Positions 25,429 through 44,182 of a DNA stretch of 64,000 nucleotides are shown here, piece after piece. The stretch is from assembly GCA_002005505.1 (NCBI GenBank), contig KV908610.1, positions 77,496-141,495 on the forward strand, written 5' to 3'. The stretch is from Botryococcus braunii. Its lineage: Eukaryota; Chlorophyta; Trebouxiophyceae. The first letter of the stretch is position 1. The number at the start of each line of letters is the position of its first letter. The notes beneath the pieces are model-generated. The model did not search any database. It saw only the letters and a list, made by a program, of their open reading frames with translations, and was not told where the DNA came from. Made by a program: the position numbers and the translations under genes.

Positions 25429-25895
25429 ATTCCCCAACATTCGTCTTGAAATCGACTTATACATTGAAATGTTGTAGCATTTCCTAGGGTATAATGCTCT
25501 AGTAGGGTCCTTGGCATAGTGCATGACTTGCCTTGTGATCTAGTTCGCAGTACAACCTCGCTCAGGTACTTCGCTCGGTTGCCCGATCACGCGTCTGTGG
25601 CAGTACGATATAATTCAATCCACCCTGGGTTTAAGAGTACGCTTGCGAATCAATCATGTAACACTCTTTTGTTGCACACCACGAACGTCTCACTGTCTCC
25701 TTCTAAACCTCTTCCGCTAAGCTATAGTCTACAAATGTCTTGTATTTCACAACCATATGCATAGTATATAGTATACTGCTATAGCCATCGATGGCTATAG
25801 CAGTATACTATATACTATGCATATGGTTGTGAAATACAATTGTCTTGCAAGACATTTCAATGTATAAGTCGATTTCAAGACGAATGTTGGGGAAT
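25429..25895. repeat. Foldback structure with 44-bp inverted repeats around a 100-bp palindrome
   Basis: Arms 25429-25472 and 25852-25895 are exact inverted copies of one another (attccccaacattcgtcttg... and its complement). Inside lies a perfect palindrome at 25740-25839. There is no coding sequence between the arms. The layout resembles a foldback/MITE-type element, but no target-site duplication is obvious. Confidence 0.8.
25740..25839. repeat. 100-bp perfect palindrome
   Basis: Fifty bases on each side of the centre (atc/gat at 25789/25790) are exactly complementary, AT-rich and include tagtatatagtatactgcta. The stem is followed on the right by ttgtcttgc, which breaks an even longer match. 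Confidence 0.93.
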
Positions 25896-26064
25896 CTTAC
25901 CATATACACATCTGGCCTGTTTGCGGATGATAGGAAGCTTTGAAGGGACTTCCCTCATATTCTGGTGCAAATAAGCATGCGTATACGCGCCTATAGCTAT
26001 ATCCAATGAGAAATTCCCAGAGGACAGGAAAGTTTTGACTGCATATGCATGTTACATACATACA

Positions 26065-26094
26065 TTGTGTGGAGTTATATAACTCCACACAATA
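26065..26094. repeat. 30-bp palindrome
   Basis: attgtgtggagttat and its complement meet near 26079/26080, followed by further tccacatat repeats up to about 26157. Probably part of a small AT-rich foldback. Confidence 0.8.
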
Positions 26095-26618
26095 TATGTG
26101 ATTCCACATATATTACATATACATACATATATTCCACATATATGTGATTCCACACAATTATATTGATTTGAGATTTCATGTTGGCCAACGCATGGGAGTC
26201 TTACCTAACATTGCTGGACAACTTGCAATTGCCTGTATGATATCATCGATAAGAATTTCCTATGATGAGTAATACTTGCATGTATGATGGAAAACTTACG
26301 TCATAATTATACTGCAGTGCATATATGTGCGCGGCCCTACCAGTAAGGACCTAATTAGGCCTATAAGTGTGCATTCCCTCGCTAGCTAGCTGGCTATAGC
26401 AGGCTTGGGTACCACATGGTACTGCATACTAGTATCAGTACTGACCCCTTTCGGGGCTATGTGGCCCAAATCCATTTGAAATGTCTTACATATACAAGAC
26501 CCTAAATAGGGCCTTAAGCTTGTCATATATAAGATTCGCAAGCTTGCTTGAGTGGATAGTAACAATCTCATTAAATAATATTGCTTAGCTGCATACAACC
26601 ACTTGTGCCTGGGTTTAC

Positions 26619-26761
26619 ATATGTGCGCCTTCATAATCATAGCTAGGTATATCCCTGGGTCCTTATAGACACCCCGTCCCCTGCATGCATGTCGCGATAT
26701 GTGCGCCTTCATAATCATAGCTAGGTATATCCCTGGGTCCTTATAGACACCCCGTCCCCTG
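26619..26761. repeat. 65-bp direct duplication
   Basis: 26619-26683 and 26697-26761 appear identical (atatgtgcgccttcataatc ...), separated by 13 bp. Perfect identity points to a recent event. Confidence 0.9.
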
Positions 26762-27421
26762 ACCCTGACATAATAATTAATCCCTCAGCTGGTACGACGT
26801 ACGAAGGGATATCCGGTCCCTACACTGACCTAATGATTCTGTGTTTGATGAGACCAGACATGTCACCAACCATGTATAGAGACCAGGTCGATCTGCGGTA
26901 TCAACGTGGACCAGTCCCAGTTAAATGCCCCCAAAGACACAAAACTTTGCAGCAAAATATCAACCCGAATTCTAGACATACTCTGCATCCTCGAAAGGCA
27001 CGACAGGAGACCTATTAATAGGGTAAGGTTTAAGGTGTAGAATTTAGATCCCTGGGACGTATCACAGGTCATAGTGACGTTTCCCACATGGGTGCTAATT
27101 GCAATAATCCAGGAGAACTATAGAAATAGTAGCTACTCCCCCCCCCCCCCCCGGGGGGAAGGGCACCATGGTTCTCTTATAGAGACCAAACTTAGATTGT
27201 CTTTGTCAGGTATTGATGAAGCGCGAGGTGCACATGAATGAGAGGGATGGTAAAGCCTGGGGATTAATCGAGAATCAAGCTCCCAGTGAAACAACAGTAA
27301 AGTGTAATGAAAATATTTTAACTTGAAGCACCATAAACAATCAACTAGGTATAGATGTTGTAACAATCGCAACAGCGATCAAGGTGAGGACTGAGCTCTC
27401 AACAAAGATAATCATGAAAAA

Positions 27422-34466
<7,045 letters not shown>

Positions 34467-35259
34467 CTACGCGGAGCCGCATGTGCTTAGTGCTTGTCTC
34501 GCACACAGTTCTAACGAGCAAGGGATAAGAGCAATGTGCAATGCCACGCCCCAAGGAACAAATGAAGCATCGATTGTAATTATGAATCGTATGTTTGTCT
34601 GATATGCGTGCTATTATAGAGCTTAAACTTAATTGCGTCGTCAGATCTCATTGACGGGTTCGGCAAAGGAAACTTCATTGACTTATTCGGTTACGATGTT
34701 TTGAACAACATAAAATTATATTTACACTAAGTTGGTTCAGTGAAGTCAGTAGCGATAAGTACCTTTGACATTCCAGGCCGCTCTATGACGGGTGCACCGA
34801 CATGGTAGCCGTCTTGAAAGATTTACAGACCAAGAATTGCAAGGGAATGTCAGACCCTCAAAATCTTACTTTCAATCTGGATTACAAGTGGTCGACAAAA
34901 AAGTCTTTGTGAAATTGAAACCTGAAGTGTGTGTTGAGTCATAGTTCGTGGGCACACGGTCCGATGCTAGCTGTATACTCTGCAAGCAAATTCGTCACTA
35001 TATTCCAAATTCCAATCATGCAGAATTCTTCACTTTACAACTTGTCAGCTTGTCAGGATCATGCCGCACAATGTTTAACCGTATTGATAATGCTGTCCGT
35101 ACCGCATGAAAGAAAGAGAGTAATAGTATATTACTCATAATGAATGACTATATTTAGCTGATCGATGTCCAGTCTGTACGGAGTGAGTACCGCCATGAGT
35201 CATGCGATGTGCGGCACGTCATGTGCCCCGGGCCAGGGCCCCCGGAATCCATTGGCTAA

Positions 35260-35560
35260 AGGTAGGACCGACGAGATGATTTGAAACTTTCATTATGAAA
35301 CTTTTCATCATGAAAGGCTCTACATCTGTCAACGGGTACCGTATCCAACATGTCAGTTCGCCTGAATGGGAATCCTTTAGGGATAGGGCGGCGGTGACGA
35401 ACGAGGCCTAGGGGGATCTATATGGGAAGGGAGAAAGATTACTTTCAGACACAGTTGGGACGTGCACCTAGTAAGTTGACATACATGTGTTTGTAAAAGT
35501 GTATGCATGTACGTACAACATGTTACATAAAGTGAGTAGCGGTCAGTAGCGTTCAAGGTA
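35260..35560 (-). repeat. About 300-bp block upstream of gene D, copy of 11160-11457
   Basis: Shares long near-identical stretches with the region upstream of gene A, including the minus-strand pyrimidine tract, CATATAG and Pro codons. In this copy the Pro frame ends at TAA soon after SSPPPYP, so if it ever was an exon it is now dead. Confidence 0.65.
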
Positions 35561-35936
35561 TGTTTGTGAATGTGACTTGCACTTCTGAAAAGGTAACACT
35601 TCAGAGTTATTACTGTCAGTCGAATCACATTGGTTTTCAAGCTTCAGCCACTCAAAGAAAGTTGATGACTGGCTGTACACTTTTTGGGGTACTATTATTG
35701 CAGCTTTCAGCCAAAGTTACCAGTTGCAATGTTGCCAGCTATAAGTGTCTCAAAAACTCAAGGCATACAGCCTTTCTGTGTGCAAATATAATGTACACGG
35801 CTATCGTCCAGCACAGATTTGCGCACTGACTACGGTATACTGTCCAGCACAGAGTGGACCGTGATGCAGAGTAAAACCGTTGAACTTTCTTGATGAAACA
35901 TATGTTTAGTTTGCTGTAAAGGGATACTTGGGGGGG

Positions 35937-35940
35937 CGGA

Positions 35941-35975
<35 letters not shown>

Positions 35976-35998
35976 AGAGAGAGAGAGAGAGAGAGTGT

Positions 35999-36065
<67 letters not shown>

Positions 36066-36095
36066 GGGGAGGGAGTGGGGGGGGGAGGGAGGGGG

Positions 36096-36152
<57 letters not shown>
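35937..36152. repeat. (GA)n purine tract
   Basis: About 215 bp of GA dinucleotides interrupted by G-runs. The perfect purine/pyrimidine strand bias is of the kind known to permit triplex (H-DNA) formation. Confidence 0.92.
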
Positions 36153-38784
36153 TGTGTCTTGAATCTACCCGTGACAACTAGGGGGCGGGTTGCTTGTCGA
36201 ACCAAGTGTTGTAGAAAAGCCTTTGGAAAGATTTTCTCTTCAAACCTATAGAGCATGCACGATCAGGAGGATGTATGCATCCCGATTAAGAATCTCGCAC
36301 TTATGCTACTCCATTGCCTGGCGCTTTCCTGTTCCTTGCTCTTACAAGTTGAAAAGGGGACTAAAGGATGATGACATCAGTCTAACTATCCTGAACAGCT
36401 ATCCAGCCCAAGCGCACAAGCCTGTTTGGGAGACCCATGCACAGAAGCCTGAGCGTGTTAAGGCGGGCCTCAACCAATTAATATTGTTGTTGCACATAGC
36501 TATGTGCATCTAGATACGCAGCTGCAGCCCCATGCATTAACAACACAAGCTAAACCACACGGTTACACAACATAGAACTGCTGTTCTTCTAAAGCTAATT
36601 ATGGCTGGCCATATTACCAGACATTCTCTGAACAGGTACGGGCATACAATAAACCTTGCTCTTCACTTCCAGGGACAGCCCCACATATATAGCTATGTAG
36701 ACATAGCTACATATTATAGCTACGTAGACGATAGATAGAAAATCTACAACGTGACCTTCATGACATGTCACTTACATCCCCCCCCCGGGGTCGTTGTACT
36801 TGCAGAGTAAATCAATCCCAGACAGTTTTCAGATCACCTTTGCCATTTCCATATCTCCCACACCTCAATTTGGAGTGTTTCACATAATCACACTTTATAA
36901 AAGCTTTCTATTTGTACACATGTAAAGTTTCCGAAACAAGCCTCCATCCACTGACACAGCAGGGGCGCGCGAGAGCCTCAACCTCAATTTCCCCGACTTT
37001 TTGCCTGGCAACAAGATAGGGAAGTACTATGACCCTTCCTAGAGATTTCACAGAAGCTTAGAAGCCCTTGTTTTCCCATACTGGTTGACCGGCAAAAAGA
37101 TAGGGCAGCAGTATGACCCTTCCCAGAGGATTCTACTGCAGCTGCCACCATCTTTCTGTTCCTTCCTAGTCCAGGAAGTGGCTCTGTAACCCCGCTCGAG
37201 GACAAGTCCCGAGTAGCAGCGGTACAATCGAAGTGCAGTTATCAAGTTCCAGCTGTTATAGGCTCTCACTAAAGCAACAGTACCAACATTCAGTCGAGAC
37301 CTGCATCTGAGGCTCGGCAGAGCATTGAGTCAACAAGCATGTCACCTTGATAGTAGGATGGTTGCAGCCTGACTCTTCACACCAAAGCACCGTGATGGCA
37401 TTTCATAGCCATGGCGAGGAAATGTGTTGTTCCTCCTCCCTTCTTGGCGGAAGACCAAGGCAAGGTTGTCAGTCACGCAGAACTAGAAGAAGCATTTTAA
37501 TAATGCTTGTGATGCAACAAAGAAGACTCCATCTGTGTTCAATGAAGACTCAATCTAAACAAGATCAAGAAGAGGGTACATGATCATTTACAGATTACTT
37601 CATTACCATTGATGTTGTTCTATGGCAGCACTAGAAAAAGTGTAAAGTGTGCTCTGTGCTAGCCCTGTTGACATGCAATATGCTCCTCGAGGTGCCTCCA
37701 ACCATGTCTAGCGCCACCAGCTGGGCATCCACTTCACATTTAAATGCAAATTGGCTGTGTTCCCCATTAGACATGGTGCTTTCATGCACTTCAAATTTTA
37801 ATGCAAATTGACTGTGTTCCCCATAAGACATGGTGGAAATTTCTCCCACAGCCTAAACATGTGCAGCATTGCGCACCATCCCCGAGGAGGCCTGGGCACA
37901 GGCTTTTAAACTTTCAATAATCACTTCCGTTTCAGAAGAAACATTGCAGAGTTGAGGACCGCAGCCTCACAACGGCTGGCCGAAATTGCTTAAACTTCAA
38001 GATTTTGGTTTGTGCTGAGGGCCACGGCCGCACAAGAACTGGTTGGGGCATCTTGGCCCTGCAGCTGGAAGTATCGCAGCCGGGCAAGCCAGTGTGCACT
38101 GCCATATCCGTGCCACTCAGAGTATCTTGCGCATGCAGCTGGCAACTTAGCAGAGGGCCACTGCCACTGCCACACACACACACATACACACACACACACA
38201 CAAACACACAGACAGAAGGGTCAACCGGGGAAGGTTCACATACTAACATGAAACTGTTGCTGGGAGATTCAACAAGGCCCCTCTGGGATACCATCGACGC
38301 ATCCTAAATCACTGCTGGGCACACCAACAAAACTCTTGCAGGAAAATCCAATTCACTAATCCAAAACAACTTCAAAAAAGAGTGAGGAGTATCGAATCCA
38401 TCTCGCCCCCAGGCACACAGACTTTATGCCTTAGAAATACCATCAAAGAAATCAGCTCGTGAACATCTGTGGGTGACGGACAAAAACATGAATTTGGTAG
38501 GGCCATGCAAGAGTCAGTTGACTGGCTCATTCTTCCTTTGTGGAGAAATCTTCAGCTTTATTGGCTGCTAGGTACCACATAACAACGGTCGGAATATGCC
38601 AACTAACCCATGCAGCTGTGACTAATAGCAAGCGGGATTTGCTAATGGGCCCCAGTTGCTACCACGACATAGCAACAAGGACTTACTAACGCGGCCTGCA
38701 AATGCACAATGGCATTCCAAATATGCTGACACTTTTGATACAATCATTGGACGCTGCCATTGACTACCAGCGGGAGTTTGTTAA

Positions 38785-39479
38785 TTAGCCCATGTTGCTG
38801 CCATTTGGTAGCAACTGAGACTTCTTGCGAATTCTGAGACCACCAGGGGTCGCTTTACAGGAACCATTATTTATGTAAGCACAAACAACATTGACAGTTG
38901 TCAACACTTGATTACAGTCTATAGGAGTGACCTGGACCTGCGGGACGTTCTGGGGAGAAGATCCGGCTTCACACTGTAGCAGAGGCCCAAGTGGCTGGAA
39001 GCCTGACTGGAGGAGCAAGGGGTTATCATAAACTTTAAGAGTTTGTAGAACATCAGCGGGCCAAACATTTAAGCCAGAAAGCGATGTGAGCTGGCTGTTT
39101 GTGAATTGGCCGATAACTAGCGTAGCGGGAGCACAGACCACATTTGACAGGAACGACAGGTCTGAAGTACTGACATTTGATACCAGGATATTGTCCCTAG
39201 CATACACAATACTTCTTGGAAAACCATTGAAGGAGTAGCTGAGCGGAGCGTTTCCAAAATAACTCACTGCCAACCCGAATGCTGTGGCATACAACAGATT
39301 GGGGAGAGTGTCAGCTATATTGATTACCGTGCCAGCGGGGGGCGATGGTAAAGGAGTTACAAGGAAGGATGGGGGCTCCAGGTTGATTGAGCCTGCACAA
39401 CCCCAGAGTCCACATACTTTATGCCCTGAGAGTGCCGGTGGAGGCACACATTTACCTTCACCGTTTACCAGCCATGTGC
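38785..39479 (-). CDS. Gene C exon 6: terminal M2 module with a distinct tail
   Basis: From TWLVNGEGKCVPPPAL to SLSGLNVWP the sequence is nearly identical to gene B. After that point it diverges (ADVLQTLKVYDNPLLLQSGF, PLGPLLQCEAGSS, VTPIDCNQVL) and ends with an unrelated basic tail (GGLRIRKKSQLL) before the stop. The tail region resembles spacer sequence to the left (about 38740-38810 shares a gttgctgccat/tggtagcaact pattern), so the true C-terminus is less certain than the rest. Confidence 0.78.
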
Positions 39480-40522
39480 CTGCCAAATGTAGAATGAGAA
39501 AAGTTGATAGGACACTCCTTAGACAGTTAGGACTGGGCTTGTAGTGGACAGAAGCCCCAACCATTGACTGAGCTGCCTGCTCATCTGCTTGCTGCATGTG
39601 AGTATGTGACAAACAAAGCAAATCTTGGGGGAAAGAAGTTATGTCCTGAAACATGCATGACAAACCTTGCACTAGCCAGGCCGTTCTTCAAACTGTCAAA
39701 TGGGTGGAGAATACAAACAAAGATCGGTATGTGACATCGCATGGGAGCTCTGTCACGCGATTACATCAGAACCAAAACATCTACTTCAATCATGCTGGAA
39801 GATACGTAAGTTAAACTGCATACGATGGACCTCAGGCTTGCCCACGGCATAAAGAGCAGCCCTTGCAAAATGGCGGGACGTACTCAGTGCTATAATGTTG
39901 CCAATCCCAATGGCCGCAAAGTATTTCTGGAAGTCAGGTGCTACGTACTGAGAAGCGTCCAAGTTCTGCACATTTGCTGCAAAAATGAAAAGATCCGCGC
40001 CGAGAACCGTGCAGTCAGTACCACCAAAGACGTTGAATGTGCAGTTGCCCAATTTCACATCCACGTTAGCTCCTTCAAAAACAGCACAGGTCCCATCTCC
40101 CCCGTCTATCACTGCAAGAACTGCATCGAGTGGATTACAATCTGCAAGCACACCTCAGCAATGTTCAGAATCCATTCTTGCCAACGATGCCAAAAAGTCT
40201 GCACACTCGTGGCTTTAAATGATACAAAATTGGCACTCCACCACTCTCAGCACAGGCAGCCAGTTGTCGAATATCCTTTTTCTTCACTGTATCAATGAAA
40301 AGCTTATTTGCATCTGCCCAGGTGCGGGAGGTTACAAGCCACATTAGTTCCCGCCTTTTGCGCTCGGTGCCTGGGTACTGGGGCTTATTATGCATGTGGA
40401 GACCGCAGTCAGCTTGCAACACCACCATACTATGCAGACTCTCTTGAGTAGTATTCCGTTATATTCAGATAACTTCTTTGGTTAGTAGTCAAGTAATGCC
40501 TCTTGAATCACTGCTTCCTCCC

Positions 40523-40561
<39 letters not shown>

Positions 40562-43207
40562 GGGGGGGGGGGGAGGAGGGGGGGGAGGGGGGAGGAATTT
40601 GTGTGTGAGCAATTTCTTACGAGCATCTGAAGGCTTTCTGGGGAATTCAAAACTTGAGCCTACTCTATTGTGGGGATGACAGAAGCTGCTCATCATGTGC
40701 GCAAATATATACATGCGACATGGCTATGCGTGGTTCTTCAACATGTGTTCCACCTGTAATGCGTACAGGCACATACGTCATTTCTTATTTAGGCACATAT
40801 GTCCACTTCCTACAAGCACACGTACGTCCAGTTCCTGAAAAGGCACATATGTCCATTTTCTGTAGAGGCACATAAGTCCTCTTCCAGTAGAGGCAGACGT
40901 GTCCCAACCCCTCTCATTGACAAACATGTGCACTTCCTACAGTCCCTGGAAGGACAAGGGACTGTGCACATACATCCAATCCCTTTGATTGCATATGCGC
41001 CCAGCTTTTGAAGGCAGAAAGGGCCACTTCATTATATAGGCACATACGTCCACTTTCCATCTTTGTGGAACTGTTCTTAGAAAGCACCTAGTCCATTTTC
41101 TGGTAGGCATTTACTTCCATGTTCTATAGGAGAACATAGTCTTAAAGACCACCTGGTCCACGTCCATTAGGTTTTCCAATTTTACCATGAACCATTCACC
41201 AACCTCCTTGTAGAGGAACAGTCAGTTCACATACAAAATTGCCGTACCTACCTAAAGAAGCACGCATGCAGACTCAGCAGCAGCATACAGGCAAGGCGTT
41301 CAGTCAACAAAACAGGAACACGCTCAGCGACGCTTAAGCAAGGCTTTGTGTAAAAAATATAGTGAAGGCACTTGGAGATATCCTAGGCAGCACATAGGCA
41401 GGGCCTGCATTATAAAACTCACAACATATGGGAAGACAATCTGAGCAGCACACAGGGAAGACCGTGCATTGAGGAAAATGAAATACATGTGGAGACACTG
41501 TCTGGCCCACTCCTTGCTTGCAGAAGGGAAGGTGGGGGGAGGGGGGGAAAGGAGGTGGTAAGGCTATCTGGTTTGAGACAGCAGCAGTACCTGGTGTTAA
41601 TGTAGGCAGGTCAGGTGGACACAAAATTGGAGCTGGAGGAGGTGAAGGAGGTGGTGGGGGACTGGGCGGTTCAGGAGGTGGCGGTTGGGGTGACGGCGGA
41701 GGAGGCGAAGGGGAAGGGGGTTCTAGCGGAGGAGGCGAGGGAGAACCGGGTGGTGGCGGCAAGGGCGGGGGCGACGGCGGTGGAGGAGGAGAAGGTGGGG
41801 GGGGTGCTGGCGGCGGCGATGGAAATGGAGGAGGTGGTGGTGGCAGTGGCGACGGAGGAGGCAAAGGAGGTGGTGGTGACGGAGGCGGAGGGACTGGCGG
41901 GGGCGGGGACAGAGGAGGTGGTGGTGGTGGGAAGGCAGGTGGTGTTAGATTGCCAGGTGGCGGTGGTGGGAAGGCAGGTGGTGTTAAATTGCCAGGTGGC
42001 GGTGGTGGGAAGGCAGGTGGTCTTAGATTGCCAGGTGGCGGTGGTGGGAAGGCAGGTGGTGTTAGATTGCCAGGTGGCGGTGGTGGGAAAGCAGGTGGCG
42101 TTAGGCTGCCAGGTGGCGGTGGTGGGAAAGCAGGTGGCGTTAGATTGCCAGGTGGCGGTGGTGGGAAGGCAGGTGGCGTTATATTGCCAGGTGGCGGTGG
42201 TGGGAAGGCAGGTGGCGGTGGTGGGAAGGCAGATGGCGTTGAATTGCCAGGTGGCGGTGGTGAGAAGGCAGGTGGCGTTGAATTGCCAGGTGGCGGTGGT
42301 GGGAAGGCAGGTGGCGTCGAATTGCCAGGTGGCGGTGGTGGGAAGGCAGGTGGCGTCGAATTGCCAGGTGGCGGAGGTGGGAAGGCAGGTGGCGTCGAAT
42401 TGCCAGGTGGCGGTGGTGGGAAGGCAGGTGGCGTCGAGTTGCCAGGTGGCGGTGGTGGTAAAGGGGGAGGGGGAGGGGGCACGGGAGGGCAGGCCGTGGT
42501 GGAGATGAACGAGCATGCTGACTGTGCAGACGTGAGGTTGGTCGGGCAGCCCACGCTGATAACAACGTTTGCAGTGGTGGAGTTCGAGGTCCCATTGCTG
42601 CATGTGAGCAGCTGGCTGATGGCAGAGATACTCTCTGCGGTCTGAAGCAGCGGGTTGTCCTGGACGATAATATTCTGTGCCGGGGGGTTTGGGAAGACAT
42701 TCTCGAGGCCCGCCAACGACTTCAGGGCAGGGTTCTGAAAGATTGTCAGGCTGGAGGTGCATCGGCAGCTCGAGAACGCCTGCAGAGTTTCCAGGTTGGT
42801 ACCGGTAACCACGAGCCTGTCGGCCTGCAGCAGGCTCTTTGCGGTCACGTTCACGACGCCTCCAGTTGGCGGGGCCGCAACCGCTCTGCGGGCGGAGGCC
42901 CCCGGTGCAAAACTCGACGCGTTGGTGACTGTGGGGCCCCCAATGAGTGCGTAGATGCCCGCCTTTTGCAAAGAAGGCAGGAATGACAGGTCCAGCGGGA
43001 CGGGAACTTGGTCTGAGACTTGCAGCTCAAAGGCTCCTGCGCCAGTCCCGACACAGCTCGTGGAATTCCGTGTCATGCTCGAGCAGTGGATGCATCCCAA
43101 AGACCTTTAATCCAAGGCAGCCCCCAAGGCGGCACCCCCCCCCCCCACACACACACACAAATTTATGCACATATGCACACACGTTATTCTGCTCCAACAC
43201 GCATTCC

Positions 43208-43245
<38 letters not shown>

Positions 43246-43759
43246 CTCTCCTCAAGATCAATAGCATAAAGATGTTGTTGACCGTAGGCAAGAAGCAGTC
43301 CAATCAGACCTTCGCGAAATTGGAAGGCCCCCCCCCCCCCCCAGTACCCCTTACAAAAAAAAAAAGAAAAAAAAAGAAAAAAAAAGAAAAAAAAAGAAAG
43401 ACACACACACACTCACAGCGAGCACATACGTGAGCACGGATCTGAATATGTGGGAACAGGACTGTGAAGCTCTTCCAGGACGGCACGAAATGGGACCAGT
43501 CGCCAAGAAAGACATCTCAAAAGGTCCCTTTGAACTGCTTGAAAATAAGCCTCGATTTGTTTGTGTGAAAAAGCTTCAATTGTCAGCAGCAACAGTATGA
43601 GCAGCACACATCTCTCTTTGCCAGCATTGATACCGGCCTCCGGTCTCCCTCCTCGATCCCAGATCTGTGCAACTTACTGGAATCCAGCGACCGGTAGGGA
43701 CGAAGACCCTATTTGTGAAAATCCTCAATTGTCAGAAGGAATCTAGTGAACAGCAGATC

Positions 43760-43822
<63 letters not shown>

Positions 43823-44132
43823 TCTTCACCAACATTCTTGTGGCAAGTAACCTCTATGTTTGACCCCTGCCTGGTCCTATTATTTCTTCTGTATTCCTTT
43901 TTGGAATCGATCAACTGTTACAGAGGAAATCCTACCCTCCAAGTTGGTAAGTTTAAGGTGGGAGTGTGGAAGGGGCATCCGCAGAGGTCCTTTGCCACAA
44001 CAATGCTGGTGAAAGAGGTTGCTCGTGAGTTTGCAGCTAAGATCTGAGGGTTTCCAAATGTACAGTGGATATTTCCCGCCGACAACCACAAAGACCGAGT
44101 GGCACACACCCATATACACACACACACGCGCG

Positions 44133-44182
<50 letters not shown>

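Larger units (their letters stand above)
19942..27421. other. 7.5-kb spacer between genes D and B
   Basis: Contains the 5' flank of B (to about 20310), a perfect 26-bp palindrome (20645-20670), a 55-bp repeat (20930-21150), a (GT)n tract, a 44/45-bp minisatellite, a (CA)n tract, relic F, an AT-rich part with a 16-bp inverted repeat (24852-24867 with 24888-24903), a 100-bp palindrome, a 30-bp palindrome and a duplicated 65-bp segment. I find no intact gene. Confidence 0.65.
34467..38784. other. 4.3-kb spacer between genes C and D
   Basis: Contains the block shared with the upstream region of gene A (35260-35560), a GA-rich tract of about 215 bp (35937-36152), a direct repeat at 36990-37140 (about 75 bp twice), a 58-bp direct repeat at 37735-37845, and a (CA)n run (38173-38212). 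No intact gene is recognised. Confidence 0.6.

Noticed and set aside
41518..42645. Plus-strand Gly-rich frame of 375 residues opposite gene C
   Set aside because: Shadow of the 39-bp Pro repeats. The frame extends only as far as the repetitive region and has no family motif.
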